Shown one piece after another: positions 1 through 6,492 of a stretch of 8,702 bases of DNA. Within the stretch, counting starts at the first letter, position 1; each line of letters begins with the position of its first letter. Source of the stretch: Kiloniellaceae bacterium. Lineage in GTDB: Bacteria > Pseudomonadota > Alphaproteobacteria > Kiloniellales > Kiloniellaceae. The DNA lies in assembly GCA_028280915.1 (NCBI GenBank), contig JANQKX010000358.1, positions 1-8,702 on the forward strand, given 5' to 3'. The position numbers and the translations under genes are program-made. The notes beneath the pieces are model-generated. The model searched no databases and was not told the DNA's origin. It saw nothing but the letters and a program-made list of their open reading frames with translations.

Positions 1-1
1 C

Positions 2-268
2 GCCCGGCCGGCCCCGGCCGAGCCCAGCTTGGCGCCCAAGCAGCAGGACACGACCCCGTCGGGCCGTCCCCTGCAGGAGGGCCGCTTTTCCGCCGGCGGC
101 GGGCAGGCCTTCTCCCGCGGTGACGCTCCCGCGGCGGGGGCGCCCGGTTCACCTTCCGGTAAGCAAACGCGTTTGACGGGCTTTGAAAGCAAGACCCGTG
201 TTTCGCCGGCGCCTGCCGAAGAAGAAATGCTGGATATTCCCGCGTTTCTGCGCCGGCAAGCCAATTGA
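2..268 (+). CDS. ftsZ: Cell division protein FtsZ, C-terminal end (partial)
   Basis: This is the 3' end of a gene that begins before the window; 88 residues and a TGA stop are visible, read in frame from base 2. The visible part lacks the tubulin-like GTPase core. It shows a Pro/Ala/Gly/Ser-rich, low-complexity stretch typical of the disordered C-terminal linker, then an acidic EEEM followed by LDIPAFLRRQAN at the extreme C-terminus. In alphaproteobacterial FtsZ this end peptide is the conserved tail that binds partners such as FtsA, which tether the Z-ring to the membrane. The identification rests on that tail plus the neighbour lpxC, which follows ftsZ in this class. A TTG at 29 is only an internal codon. 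A terminator-like hairpin lies 14 bp after the stop, so transcription of the division cluster probably ends or is attenuated here. Confidence 0.93.
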   Translation, partial: ARPAPAEPSLAPKQQDTTPSGRPLQEGRFSAGGGQAFSRGDAPAAGAPGSPSGKQTRLTGFESKTRVSPAPAEEEMLDIPAFLRRQAN

Positions 269-282
269 TTCGGATGTCAAAT

Positions 283-315
283 GGCCTTGGGTTGCCGCAA
301 AACCCAAGGCCGTTT
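283..315 (+). terminator. Terminator-like hairpin after ftsZ
   Basis: A perfect 11-bp inverted repeat, GGCCTTGGGTT (283-293) and AACCCAAGGCC (301-311), encloses a 7-base loop and is followed by GTTT. The stem is strong but the T-tract is short, so termination may be partial. Its place 14 bp past the ftsZ stop fits the end of the upstream division transcript. Confidence 0.6.
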
Positions 316-375
316 GGCCCGGATCTTTGTTGCAGTCGCGTAACATATTGTAACAAAGAGTGATTTGTTTCCCAC

Positions 376-399
376 CAGGGCGCCTTATATGGTGCCCTG
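376..399 (+). promoter_or_regulatory. Hairpin in the lpxC upstream region
   Basis: Bases 376-384 and 391-399 pair as a 9-bp stem with one G-U wobble, closing a six-base TTATAT loop. No T-tract follows, so it does not look like a terminator. It could be a structured leader element if lpxC is transcribed from upstream of it, or a DNA palindrome. Its role is not known. Confidence 0.3.
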
Positions 400-534
400 T
401 AGTTATTTGTGCCTTGCGGCATTGGGGGATACCAACCGCGAAATCAAATACGCCCCATGGGGTGGTCTTCAAAGACGCGGCGGCGCGCGAAGCCGTCGTC
501 CAGCCAACCGCTCTCGTGTCCCAAGCGCTCTCAT

Positions 535-564
535 GTCAGAGCTGAAAATGTAGTCAGAGCTGAA
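535..564 (+). repeat. 12-bp direct repeat upstream of lpxC
   Basis: GTCAGAGCTGAA occurs at 535-546 and again at 553-564, an exact repeat with an 18-bp period. Each copy contains TCAG-AG-CTGA, which is itself an interrupted palindrome. Two identical near-palindromic words about 75-105 bp before the lpxC start could be a pair of protein-binding sites, but no known regulator is recognised. Confidence 0.45.
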
Positions 565-639
565 GGTTACGACCAACCCTGGTTTGTGTAGGAAAGTGCA
601 AGTTTCGTAGTGATCGAGGCAGAACAAGAGAAGTGAATC

Positions 640-1602
640 ATGGCGTCCAAGAACAAAACATCCGTTAAGGCGATTCGCCAAAGGACCCTCAAGAATTCAA
701 TCCATTGCGCGGGCATTGGGCTGCATTCGGGTCAGAAGGTGAACATGATCCTCCATCCGCAACCGGCGGATAGCGGGATCGTCTTCCGCCGTACCGATGT
801 TGAAGAAGGGACCGGCGACATCAAGGCCTTGTGGCACAATGCGGTTGAAACCCCGCTGTGCACCACCCTTGTCGGCCCCGGCGGTATCAAGGTCGCCACC
901 ATTGAGCATTTGATGTCGGCCCTGGCGGGCTGCGGCATCGACAATGTCTTGGTCGAGCTGAACGGCCCGGAAGTGCCGGTCATGGATGGCAGCGCGGCGC
1001 CCTTTGTGTTCTTGATCGAATGCGCCGGTGTGGTCGAGCAGGACGCGCCCCGCCGGGCCTTGCGGATTCTCAAACCCGTTGAGTGCGCCGAGTTGCAGCG
1101 CTCCGCGACCCTGACCCCCGGCGACGGGTTTTCCGTCTATTTCGAGATTGACTTCGACAGCGAGGCGGTCGGCCGGCAGGATTTGGAGGTGCAGATGGTC
1201 AACGGCACCTTCAAGCACGAGATCGCGCGGGCCCGCACCTTCGGGTTTTTGCACGAGATCGACAAACTGCGGGACATGGGCTTGGCCCAAGGCGGCTCCC
1301 TGGACAACGCGGTCGTGATCTCCGGTGATGAGATCATGAACGAAGAAGGCCTGCGCTACGACAACGAGCTGGTGCGCCACAAGATCCTGGATTCGGTCGG
1401 CGATCTCTATTTGGCCGGCGGGACCATTTTGGGTCACTTCTCCGGGCACCGGGCCGGTCATGCCTTGACCTTGCGCTTGCTGCAGACCTTGTTTGCCGAT
1501 GAAGATGCCTGGGAATGGTGTGATCTTACCGAAGCGGATGTGAAGCAGCCCTCCGGCTCTTCCATTTCGCCCGATCGCGCGGTGGCCGCCCCGGCCCTGT
1601 AG
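640..1602 (+). CDS. lpxC: UDP-3-O-acyl-N-acetylglucosamine deacetylase LpxC
   Basis: LpxC is the zinc-dependent cytoplasmic enzyme that removes the acetyl group from UDP-3-O-acyl-GlcNAc, the committed step of lipid A synthesis. The 320-residue product has the normal family length. Key residues are all present: Glu89-His90 in TIEHLMSALAG (catalytic base and first zinc ligand), His247-Lys248 and Asp251 in HKILDSVGDL (zinc ligands), and His274 in the RAGHAL motif, 27 residues after His247 as in the E. coli enzyme. The ATG at 640 is preceded by the purine-rich AAGAGAAG about 7 bases upstream and gives the expected N-terminus leading to HCAGIGLHSG. The last 20 or so residues (after DLTEADVKQ) are a low-complexity Ser/Pro/Ala tail beyond the catalytic fold. 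The gene stands between two terminators and is probably its own transcript. Confidence 0.97.
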   Translation: MASKNKTSVKAIRQRTLKNSIHCAGIGLHSGQKVNMILHPQPADSGIVFRRTDVEEGTGDIKALWHNAVETPLCTTLVGPGGIKVATIEHLMSALAGCGIDNVLVELNGPEVPVMDGSAAPFVFLIECAGVVEQDAPRRALRILKPVECAELQRSATLTPGDGFSVYFEIDFDSEAVGRQDLEVQMVNGTFKHEIARARTFGFLHEIDKLRDMGLAQGGSLDNAVVISGDEIMNEEGLRYDNELVRHKILDSVGDLYLAGGTILGHFSGHRAGHALTLRLLQTLFADEDAWEWCDLTEADVKQPSGSSISPDRAVAAPAL

Positions 1603-1655
1603 CCGGCAGCGGTCTCGGGCCGCCGTAAAACAGATCCAACGTCAAGATGAGTTTG

Positions 1656-1680
1656 AGGGGGCGGTTCACCGCCCCCTTTT
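1656..1680 (+). terminator. Intrinsic terminator after lpxC
   Basis: An 8-bp GC-only stem, GGGGGCGG (1657-1664) with CCGCCCCC (1669-1676), closes a TTCA tetraloop and is followed at once by TTTT. An A-T pair (1656/1677) extends the stem. This is a textbook Rho-independent terminator 54 bp past the lpxC stop. Confidence 0.88.
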
Positions 1681-1710
1681 GCTTGCGGCACAAAGGGCGG
1701 CAACGGTCGC

Positions 1711-1739
1711 TTGAGCGACGCCCCGTCACGTCCTATAGT
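1711..1739 (+). promoter_or_regulatory. Predicted sigma-70-type promoter for bamD
   Basis: TTGAGC (1711-1716) and TATAGT (1734-1739) are separated by 17 bp and each match the housekeeping -35 and -10 consensus at four or five of six positions. The pair lies just after the lpxC terminator and about 70 bp before the bamD ATG, where a promoter is needed. Transcription would start near 1746, giving a leader of about 60 bases. Confidence 0.55.
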
Positions 1740-1805
1740 CCCGGCTGCACTGGCGCAATTCTCCCTGGATGGCGCGGTGTAACGGATGATTTCAGGTAAT
1801 CGAGC

Positions 1806-2636
1806 ATGAGATTTGCCATGGGATGTCGGCTTCGCCGTTTGGTCTGGCTACCGGTGATTTGTGCCGGCCTTTTGACCCTTGCCTGTAGTTCCGACGACGG
1901 GCCGGTTTACGAGGAACGCCCGGTCGAGGAACTTTACAACTCGGCCATGAATGCCCTGCTGTCGGACAACAAAGATGAGGCGGTGCGCCTGTTTGACGAG
2001 GTGGAGCGCCAGCACCCCTATTCGGTCTGGGCGACCAAGGCGCAGATCATGGCCGCTTACTCCAACTACCTGGCCAATGAATACGACGAAGCGATCAATA
2101 CTCTGGACCGCTTTATTCAACTTCACCCCGGTAACCGGGATATCGCCTATGCCTATTACTTGAAGGCGATTTGTTACTACGAACAGATCTCGGATGTGGA
2201 GCGGGATCAAAAAATGACCCAATTGGCGCTGGAGTCCTTAGAAGAGGTCACCCGCCGCTTTCCCGAAAGCAAGTATGCCAAGGACGCGAGCCTGAAAATC
2301 GACCTGACCTTGGACCACTTGGCGGGCAAGCATATGGCGATCGGCCGCTATTATCAGGACCAAAGCGAGTTCTTGGCGGCGATCAACCGTTTTCGGCGGG
2401 TGATCGAGCTTTATCAGACGACGACCCACGTGCCGGAAGCCCTCCACCGCTTGGTGGAAAGCTACATGGCCCTGGGCGTGGTGACCGAGGCCAAGGCGAC
2501 CGCGGCGGTTCTGGGCTATAACTTTCCGGGGAGCGAATGGTATCAGGACAGTTACGCCCTGCTGACGGACAACGACCTTCAGCCCGAGGATTCCGATGCG
2601 TCATGGATTTCCGAAACCTGGGATGCGGTTTTTTGA
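1806..2636 (+). CDS. bamD: Outer membrane assembly lipoprotein BamD (ComL)
   Basis: BamD is the essential lipoprotein of the BAM complex, which folds beta-barrel proteins into the outer membrane. The 276-residue product has the family's usual size. It starts with a basic stretch (RLRR), a hydrophobic segment (residues 12-26) and a lipobox-like LTLAC-SS, so Cys27 is the likely acylated residue; the Thr at -3 is less usual than Leu. From about residue 35 on it is built of TPR-like helical pairs, including the motifs RPVEELYNSAM, ANEYDEAINTLDRFIQLHPG and FLAAINRFRRVIELY. The ATG at 1806 has AGG 9 bases upstream; a second ATG at 1818 would shorten the leader by four residues and still give a signal peptide. 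A promoter and a terminator flank the gene, suggesting a single-gene transcript. Confidence 0.94.
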   Translation: MRFAMGCRLRRLVWLPVICAGLLTLACSSDDGPVYEERPVEELYNSAMNALLSDNKDEAVRLFDEVERQHPYSVWATKAQIMAAYSNYLANEYDEAINTLDRFIQLHPGNRDIAYAYYLKAICYYEQISDVERDQKMTQLALESLEEVTRRFPESKYAKDASLKIDLTLDHLAGKHMAIGRYYQDQSEFLAAINRFRRVIELYQTTTHVPEALHRLVESYMALGVVTEAKATAAVLGYNFPGSEWYQDSYALLTDNDLQPEDSDASWISETWDAVF

Positions 2637-2664
2637 CCCCGGTGCCTCTGGCGGGGCCTTTTTT
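2637..2664 (+). terminator. Terminator-like hairpin after bamD
   Basis: CCCCG (2637-2641) pairs with CGGGG (2652-2656); an alternative fold adds TGCC with GGCG around a three-base TCT loop, leaving a small bulge. A run of six T follows at 2659-2664. The stem begins on the base after the bamD stop codon. The T-run is good and the stem moderate, so it is a likely intrinsic terminator. Confidence 0.65.
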
Positions 2665-2675
2665 CTAAAGGTTTT

Positions 2676-2682
2676 AGGGTGA
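2676..2682 (+). promoter_or_regulatory. Ribosome binding site that fixes the recN start
   Basis: AGGGTGA lies 6 bases before the ATG at 2689. It favours that ATG over the in-frame TTG at 2683, which would leave no space for ribosome binding. The first bases overlap a small palindrome, CTAAA-GGT-TTTAG (2665-2677). Confidence 0.6.
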
Positions 2683-2688
2683 TTGGGC

Positions 2689-4365
2689 ATGCTGATCGGC
2701 CTTTCGATCCGAAATGTGGTTCTGATCGACAAGCTTGATCTTGAATTCCAGGCTGGCCTCTGCGCGCTCACGGGCGAAACCGGCGCCGGCAAATCCATCC
2801 TTCTTGGTGCCCTGGGTCTGGCCACGGGGGGGCGGGCGGAAAGCCGTTTGCTGCGTAAGGGCAGCGATCAGGCCAGCGTTGCCGCGGTTTTTCAGTTGGA
2901 AGCAGGAGATCCGGCCGTGCAAATGCTGGCCGAGCGCGAGCTGGCAGCAGAAGACGACATGGTCTACCTGCGCCGAACCTTGGCGCCCGACGGCCGCAGC
3001 CGGGCCTTCGTGAACGACCATCCGGTGACCATCGGCTTTTTGCGCGCCTTGGGCGATCAATTGATCGAGGTTCAGGGGCAATTCGAACAGCGCGGCCTTT
3101 TGGACGGCGCCACCCACCGCCGCCTGCTGGACATCTTCGGCGGACTTGGGGAGCAGCGGGGCGCCTTGGCCGCTTTGTGGCAGAAATGGCAGGCAGCGGA
3201 GGCCGCTCACCAGGGCGCCATTGAGGACCTGGCCATGGCCCGGCGGGAAGAGGCCTTCCTGCGGCACGCCGTGGAAGAGCTGGAGCATTTCGAGCCCCGC
3301 CCCGGGGAAGAGGGGGAGCTGAGCGATCTGCGCCACCGCCTCAAAAACCGGGAAAAACTGGTCGCGGCAGCCCGTGGCGCCGTCGAGCACCTGGAAGGAA
3401 ATGAACACGGATCGGGTGCCGACGGCGCGATCGGCCATGCCCTGCGTTTGCTGGACCAAGTGGCCGATCAGGGCGGTGCCCTTTTGGCGGCGGCCCGGGA
3501 CAGCCTTTTGTCGGCGAGCAGCGAATTGGCCGATGCCTCGGCCCGGTTGAACGACTTTGCGCAGGAGCTGGATCAGGAAGAGGCGGACTTGGCGGCGATC
3601 GAAGATCGCTATTTCGGTCTCCAGGATCTGGCCCGTAAGCACAACTGTACCGTCGACGCTCTGTGCCAGGTGTTGCAAGACGCCCGTGATCAGCTCGCCG
3701 CCATTGACGACAGCGATGCCCACTTGGCGGCCCTTGAAGCCGCGGCCGCTGCCGCCAAGGACCGCTACGTCGCGGCTGCCGAGGCCCTCTCGGCCGCGCG
3801 GCACAAGGCGGGCAAGGGCTTGGTCCGGGCGGTTAACAAGGAATTGACCCCCTTGAAGCTGGAAAAAGCCCGCTTCTGCAGCCAGATTACCCCGCTGGCG
3901 CCGGAACGCTGGGGGGAAAAGGGCATGGACCGGGTGCAGTTTCTGGTGAGCACGAACCCGGGCGCGGAACCGGGGCCCTTGGGCAAGGTGGCGTCGGGCG
4001 GCGAGCTGTCCCGCCTGTTATTGGCGCTAAAGGTAGTATTGTCCCAGGATCAACCGGGCCAGACTTTGATCTTCGACGAGGTGGACAGCGGCGTCGGCGG
4101 CGCCACGGCCCAGGCCGTGGGTGAGCGCCTCGCCCGCTTGGCCCATGACCGGCAGGTCTTGGTGGTGACCCATTCGCCGCAAGTGGCGGCCCAGGCCAAT
4201 TCCCATCTGAAGGTGCGCAAAAAAACCGCGGCGAAAAAGGCCGCGACCGAGGTTCTGCCCCTGACCGAGGACGGCCGGCAGGAGGAGATCGCCCGCATGC
4301 TCTCCGGCGCCGAGGTGACGTCGGAGGCCCGTGCCGCTGCGGCCCGCCTCATGGGCGTGGCTTAG
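2689..4365 (+). CDS. recN: DNA repair protein RecN
   Basis: RecN is an SMC-like ATPase that acts in the nucleoid on double-strand breaks and helps recombinational repair. The 558-residue length is normal. The Walker A motif GETGAGKS is at residues 29-36, directly after the family-typical start MLIGLSIRNVVLID. A long Ala/Glu/Leu/Arg-rich middle (about 150-390) is the expected coiled-coil region. The C-terminal half of the ATPase follows: signature SGGELSRLLLAL from Ser436, Walker B LIFDEVDSGVGG with Asp463-Glu464, and the H-loop VVTHSPQ with His495. A lysine-rich insert (VRKKTAAKKAA) lies after the H-loop. The ATG at 2689 is chosen for its Shine-Dalgarno site and family N-terminus. ligA follows after 15 bp. 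I see no GTTC-N7-GTTC type LexA site before the gene, so SOS control is not supported by sequence. Confidence 0.96.
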   Translation: MLIGLSIRNVVLIDKLDLEFQAGLCALTGETGAGKSILLGALGLATGGRAESRLLRKGSDQASVAAVFQLEAGDPAVQMLAERELAAEDDMVYLRRTLAPDGRSRAFVNDHPVTIGFLRALGDQLIEVQGQFEQRGLLDGATHRRLLDIFGGLGEQRGALAALWQKWQAAEAAHQGAIEDLAMARREEAFLRHAVEELEHFEPRPGEEGELSDLRHRLKNREKLVAAARGAVEHLEGNEHGSGADGAIGHALRLLDQVADQGGALLAAARDSLLSASSELADASARLNDFAQELDQEEADLAAIEDRYFGLQDLARKHNCTVDALCQVLQDARDQLAAIDDSDAHLAALEAAAAAAKDRYVAAAEALSAARHKAGKGLVRAVNKELTPLKLEKARFCSQITPLAPERWGEKGMDRVQFLVSTNPGAEPGPLGKVASGGELSRLLLALKVVLSQDQPGQTLIFDEVDSGVGGATAQAVGERLARLAHDRQVLVVTHSPQVAAQANSHLKVRKKTAAKKAATEVLPLTEDGRQEEIARMLSGAEVTSEARAAAARLMGVA

Positions 4366-4380
4366 ATCGAGGTGCCCAGG

Positions 4381-6492
4381 GTGCAAGATTTCTCCCAAGT
4401 CCCCATCGAAGACCTGGATGCGGATCAGGCGGCCGAAGAGCTGGCGCGCCTGGCTGGTGTGATCGCTCACCACGACGCGCTCTATTATCAAAATGACGCA
4501 CCGGAAATCTCCGACGGGGATTACGATGCCCTGCGGCGGCGTAATGAGGCCATCGAGCAGGCTTTTCCGGACTTGGTACGGGCCGACAGCCCCAGTCATC
4601 GGGTGGGCGCGGCGCCGGCCGGCGGTTTCGCGAAGGTGGCCCACCGGGTGCCCATGCTCTCTTTGGGCAATGCCTTCGACGGGGATGACGTGGCGGAATT
4701 CCTGGCGCGGATTGGCCGTTTTCTCGGTTTGGAAACGGCGCCGGCGGTGCTGGCCGAACCCAAGATCGACGGCCTGTCCTGCGCCATTCACTATCACGGC
4801 GGCGAGCTGGTGCAGGCGGCCACCCGGGGCGACGGGGCGGTGGGCGAGGACATCACCGCCAATGTGCGTACCATCGCCGACGTGCCTAACCGCCTGACGG
4901 GCGAAGGCTGGCCCGAGCACCTGGAGGTGCGCGGCGAGGTTTACATGCGCCGGGCCGATTTTCAAGCCCTGAACGAGCGGCAGGAAGCCAGTGGCGGCAA
5001 GGTCTTTGCCAACCCGCGCAATGCCGCCGCCGGTTCCCTGCGGCAGCTGGACCCCTCCATCACCGCCCAGCGCCCGCTGCACTTTTTCGGTTATGCCTGG
5101 GGTGAAATCTCTGTTCCGCAGCAAGATGCGCTCGGTTCTACGCTTATGGACGCCCGCCAATGCTTGGTATCCTGGGGATTTTCTATCAATGAACCGGCTA
5201 GATTGTGCCATTCCTTAGACGAACTGATGGCATACTACGACCATATCCAGTCGGAGAGACCTGATCTGCCTTTTGATATCGATGGCGTTGTCTACAAAGT
5301 GGACAGTATTGAGCTGATCGAGCGTTTGGGTTTCGTCAGCCGGGCGCCCCGCTGGGCCATCGCCCATAAGTTCCCTGCCGAGCAAGCCGAGACGATTTTG
5401 GAGGCCATCACCATCCAGGTTGGCCGCACCGGCTCCTTGACGCCCGTGGCTAATCTGCAACCGGTGACCGTTGGCGGCGTCGTCGTGTCCCGGGCCACCC
5501 TGCACAACGAAGACGAGATCGCGCGCAAGGACATCCGCGAGGGCGATCACGTGGTGATCCAGCGCGCCGGGGACGTGATCCCCCAGGTGGTCTCCGTGCG
5601 CACGGACCTGCGCCCCGAGAATTCCGTCCCTTATGCGTTTCCCGACCGTTGCCCCGAATGCGGCAGCCACGCCGTGCGCGAGGACGGCGAAGTGGTGCGC
5701 CGCTGCACCGGCGGATTGATCTGCCCGGCCCAAGCGGTCGAGCGGCTGAAGCACTTTGTCAGCCGCAACGCCATGGATATCGACGGCCTGGGCGACAAGC
5801 AGGTGAAGTTCTTTTTCGAAGAGGGCCTGATCAAGAAGCCGGGCGATATTTTCCGTTTGGCCGGTGGGGACAAGGACTCTCTTACGCCTTTGCGCAACCG
5901 GCCCGGTTGGGGAAAGCTATCGGCGGAGAACCTTTTTGCCGCCATTGAAGCCCGGCGCCAGGTGCCGCTGGATCGCTTTATTTATGCCTTGGGTATCCGC
6001 CACATCGGGCGGGAAAACGCCCGCCTGCTGGCGAAAAACTATGGGTCGTTGGAGGCCATGACGGCGGCCCTGTCGCGGGCCGCGGATCCGGAATCCGAGG
6101 CCTACAGCGACTTGATGGCCATCGACGGCATCGGACCGGCGGTGGCCGACTCCCTAGTGGCCTTTTTTGCCGAGGCGCATAACCGGGAAGTCTTGGCCGA
6201 CCTGTCGGCGCAGATCCAAATCGAGCCCTTTGAAGCACCGGCGCAAGAGGATTCGCCGGTGGCGGGCAAGACCGTGGTCTTCACCGGCAAGCTGGAAGCG
6301 CTCAGCCGGGACGAGGCCAAGGCGCAGGCGGAAAGCCTCGGCGCCAAGGTGGCCGGCTCGGTGTCGAAAAAGACCGATTTTTTGGTCGCCGGTCCGGGGG
6401 CCGGTTCCAAAGCCACCAAGGCCGCGGACCTGGGGGTGACCGTCCTGGATGAAGCCGCCTGGCTCGAAATGATTGGGAAAACGCCGACGTGA
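4381..6492 (+). CDS. ligA: NAD-dependent DNA ligase LigA
   Basis: LigA seals nicks between Okazaki fragments and in repair, using NAD+ to form a ligase-AMP intermediate. At about 703 residues it is full length. Domains in order: Ia NAD-binding region (HHDALYYQNDAPEISDGDYDALRRR), the adenylation domain with Lys128 in the KIDG motif, DIDGVVYKVDS near residue 300, an OB fold (VGRTGSLTPVA, near residue 350), a four-Cys zinc finger (Cys424, 427, 442, 448), helix-hairpin-helix repeats (about 500-600, including IDGIGPAVADSL) and a C-terminal BRCT domain (about 624-703). Start: GTG at 4381 has GAGG 8 bases upstream; the in-frame GTG at 4372 would add three residues but has its purine tract abutting the codon. 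The gene is 15 bp after recN and overlaps the next gene by 4 bp. Bases 5100-5340 are AT-richer with rare codons. Confidence 0.97.
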   Translation: MQDFSQVPIEDLDADQAAEELARLAGVIAHHDALYYQNDAPEISDGDYDALRRRNEAIEQAFPDLVRADSPSHRVGAAPAGGFAKVAHRVPMLSLGNAFDGDDVAEFLARIGRFLGLETAPAVLAEPKIDGLSCAIHYHGGELVQAATRGDGAVGEDITANVRTIADVPNRLTGEGWPEHLEVRGEVYMRRADFQALNERQEASGGKVFANPRNAAAGSLRQLDPSITAQRPLHFFGYAWGEISVPQQDALGSTLMDARQCLVSWGFSINEPARLCHSLDELMAYYDHIQSERPDLPFDIDGVVYKVDSIELIERLGFVSRAPRWAIAHKFPAEQAETILEAITIQVGRTGSLTPVANLQPVTVGGVVVSRATLHNEDEIARKDIREGDHVVIQRAGDVIPQVVSVRTDLRPENSVPYAFPDRCPECGSHAVREDGEVVRRCTGGLICPAQAVERLKHFVSRNAMDIDGLGDKQVKFFFEEGLIKKPGDIFRLAGGDKDSLTPLRNRPGWGKLSAENLFAAIEARRQVPLDRFIYALGIRHIGRENARLLAKNYGSLEAMTAALSRAADPESEAYSDLMAIDGIGPAVADSLVAFFAEAHNREVLADLSAQIQIEPFEAPAQEDSPVAGKTVVFTGKLEALSRDEAKAQAESLGAKVAGSVSKKTDFLVAGPGAGSKATKAADLGVTVLDEAAWLEMIGKTPT

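Larger units (their letters stand above)
269..639. other. Non-coding stretch between ftsZ and lpxC
   Basis: These 371 bp hold no convincing gene. Short open frames (starts at 360, 365 and 409) overlap each other, lack a good ribosome site and look unlike proteins. Apart from the ftsZ terminator, the stretch contains a pair of GTAAC words 10 bp apart (340-354), a hairpin at 376-399, a weaker hairpin at 477-499, the palindrome CCCCATGGGG (453-462) and a 12-bp direct repeat at 535-564. A promoter for lpxC should lie here if the terminator works, but I see no convincing -35/-10 pair; the best I could build (TTGTTG at 327, TAACAA at 351, 18-bp spacer) is weak. Confidence 0.55.

Noticed and set aside
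1..268. Proline/alanine-rich frame at the left edge as a separate small gene starting at the TTG at 29.
   Set aside because: The frame is open upstream to the window edge, and it ends in the conserved FtsZ C-terminal peptide, so it is the tail of ftsZ.
340..354. GTAAC pair as a CtrA binding site.
   Set aside because: The CtrA consensus is TTAA-N7-TTAAC. Here the words are GTAA and the spacer is one base short, so the match is poor.
360..591. Three overlapping short open frames between ftsZ and lpxC that might encode a small protein.
   Set aside because: They compete with each other, have poor ribosome sites and Arg/Ser/Pro-rich translations of the kind random GC-rich DNA gives, and run through hairpins and repeats.
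2633..2638. TTGACC as a -35 element for recN.
   Set aside because: It includes the end of the bamD coding sequence and no -10-like sequence lies 16-18 bp downstream; that space is GC-rich stem and T-run.
2674..3804. A 376-codon open frame on the minus strand opposite recN.
   Set aside because: It lies wholly across a well-supported RecN with all ATPase motifs, and its translation is low-complexity Gly/Gln/Val-rich. Long antisense frames are expected in GC-rich codon use.
4027..5211. A 394-codon minus-strand frame across the end of recN and the start of ligA.
   Set aside because: It is a shadow of two strongly supported plus-strand genes. Its translation is rich in Gly, His, Arg and Gln with no recognisable domain.
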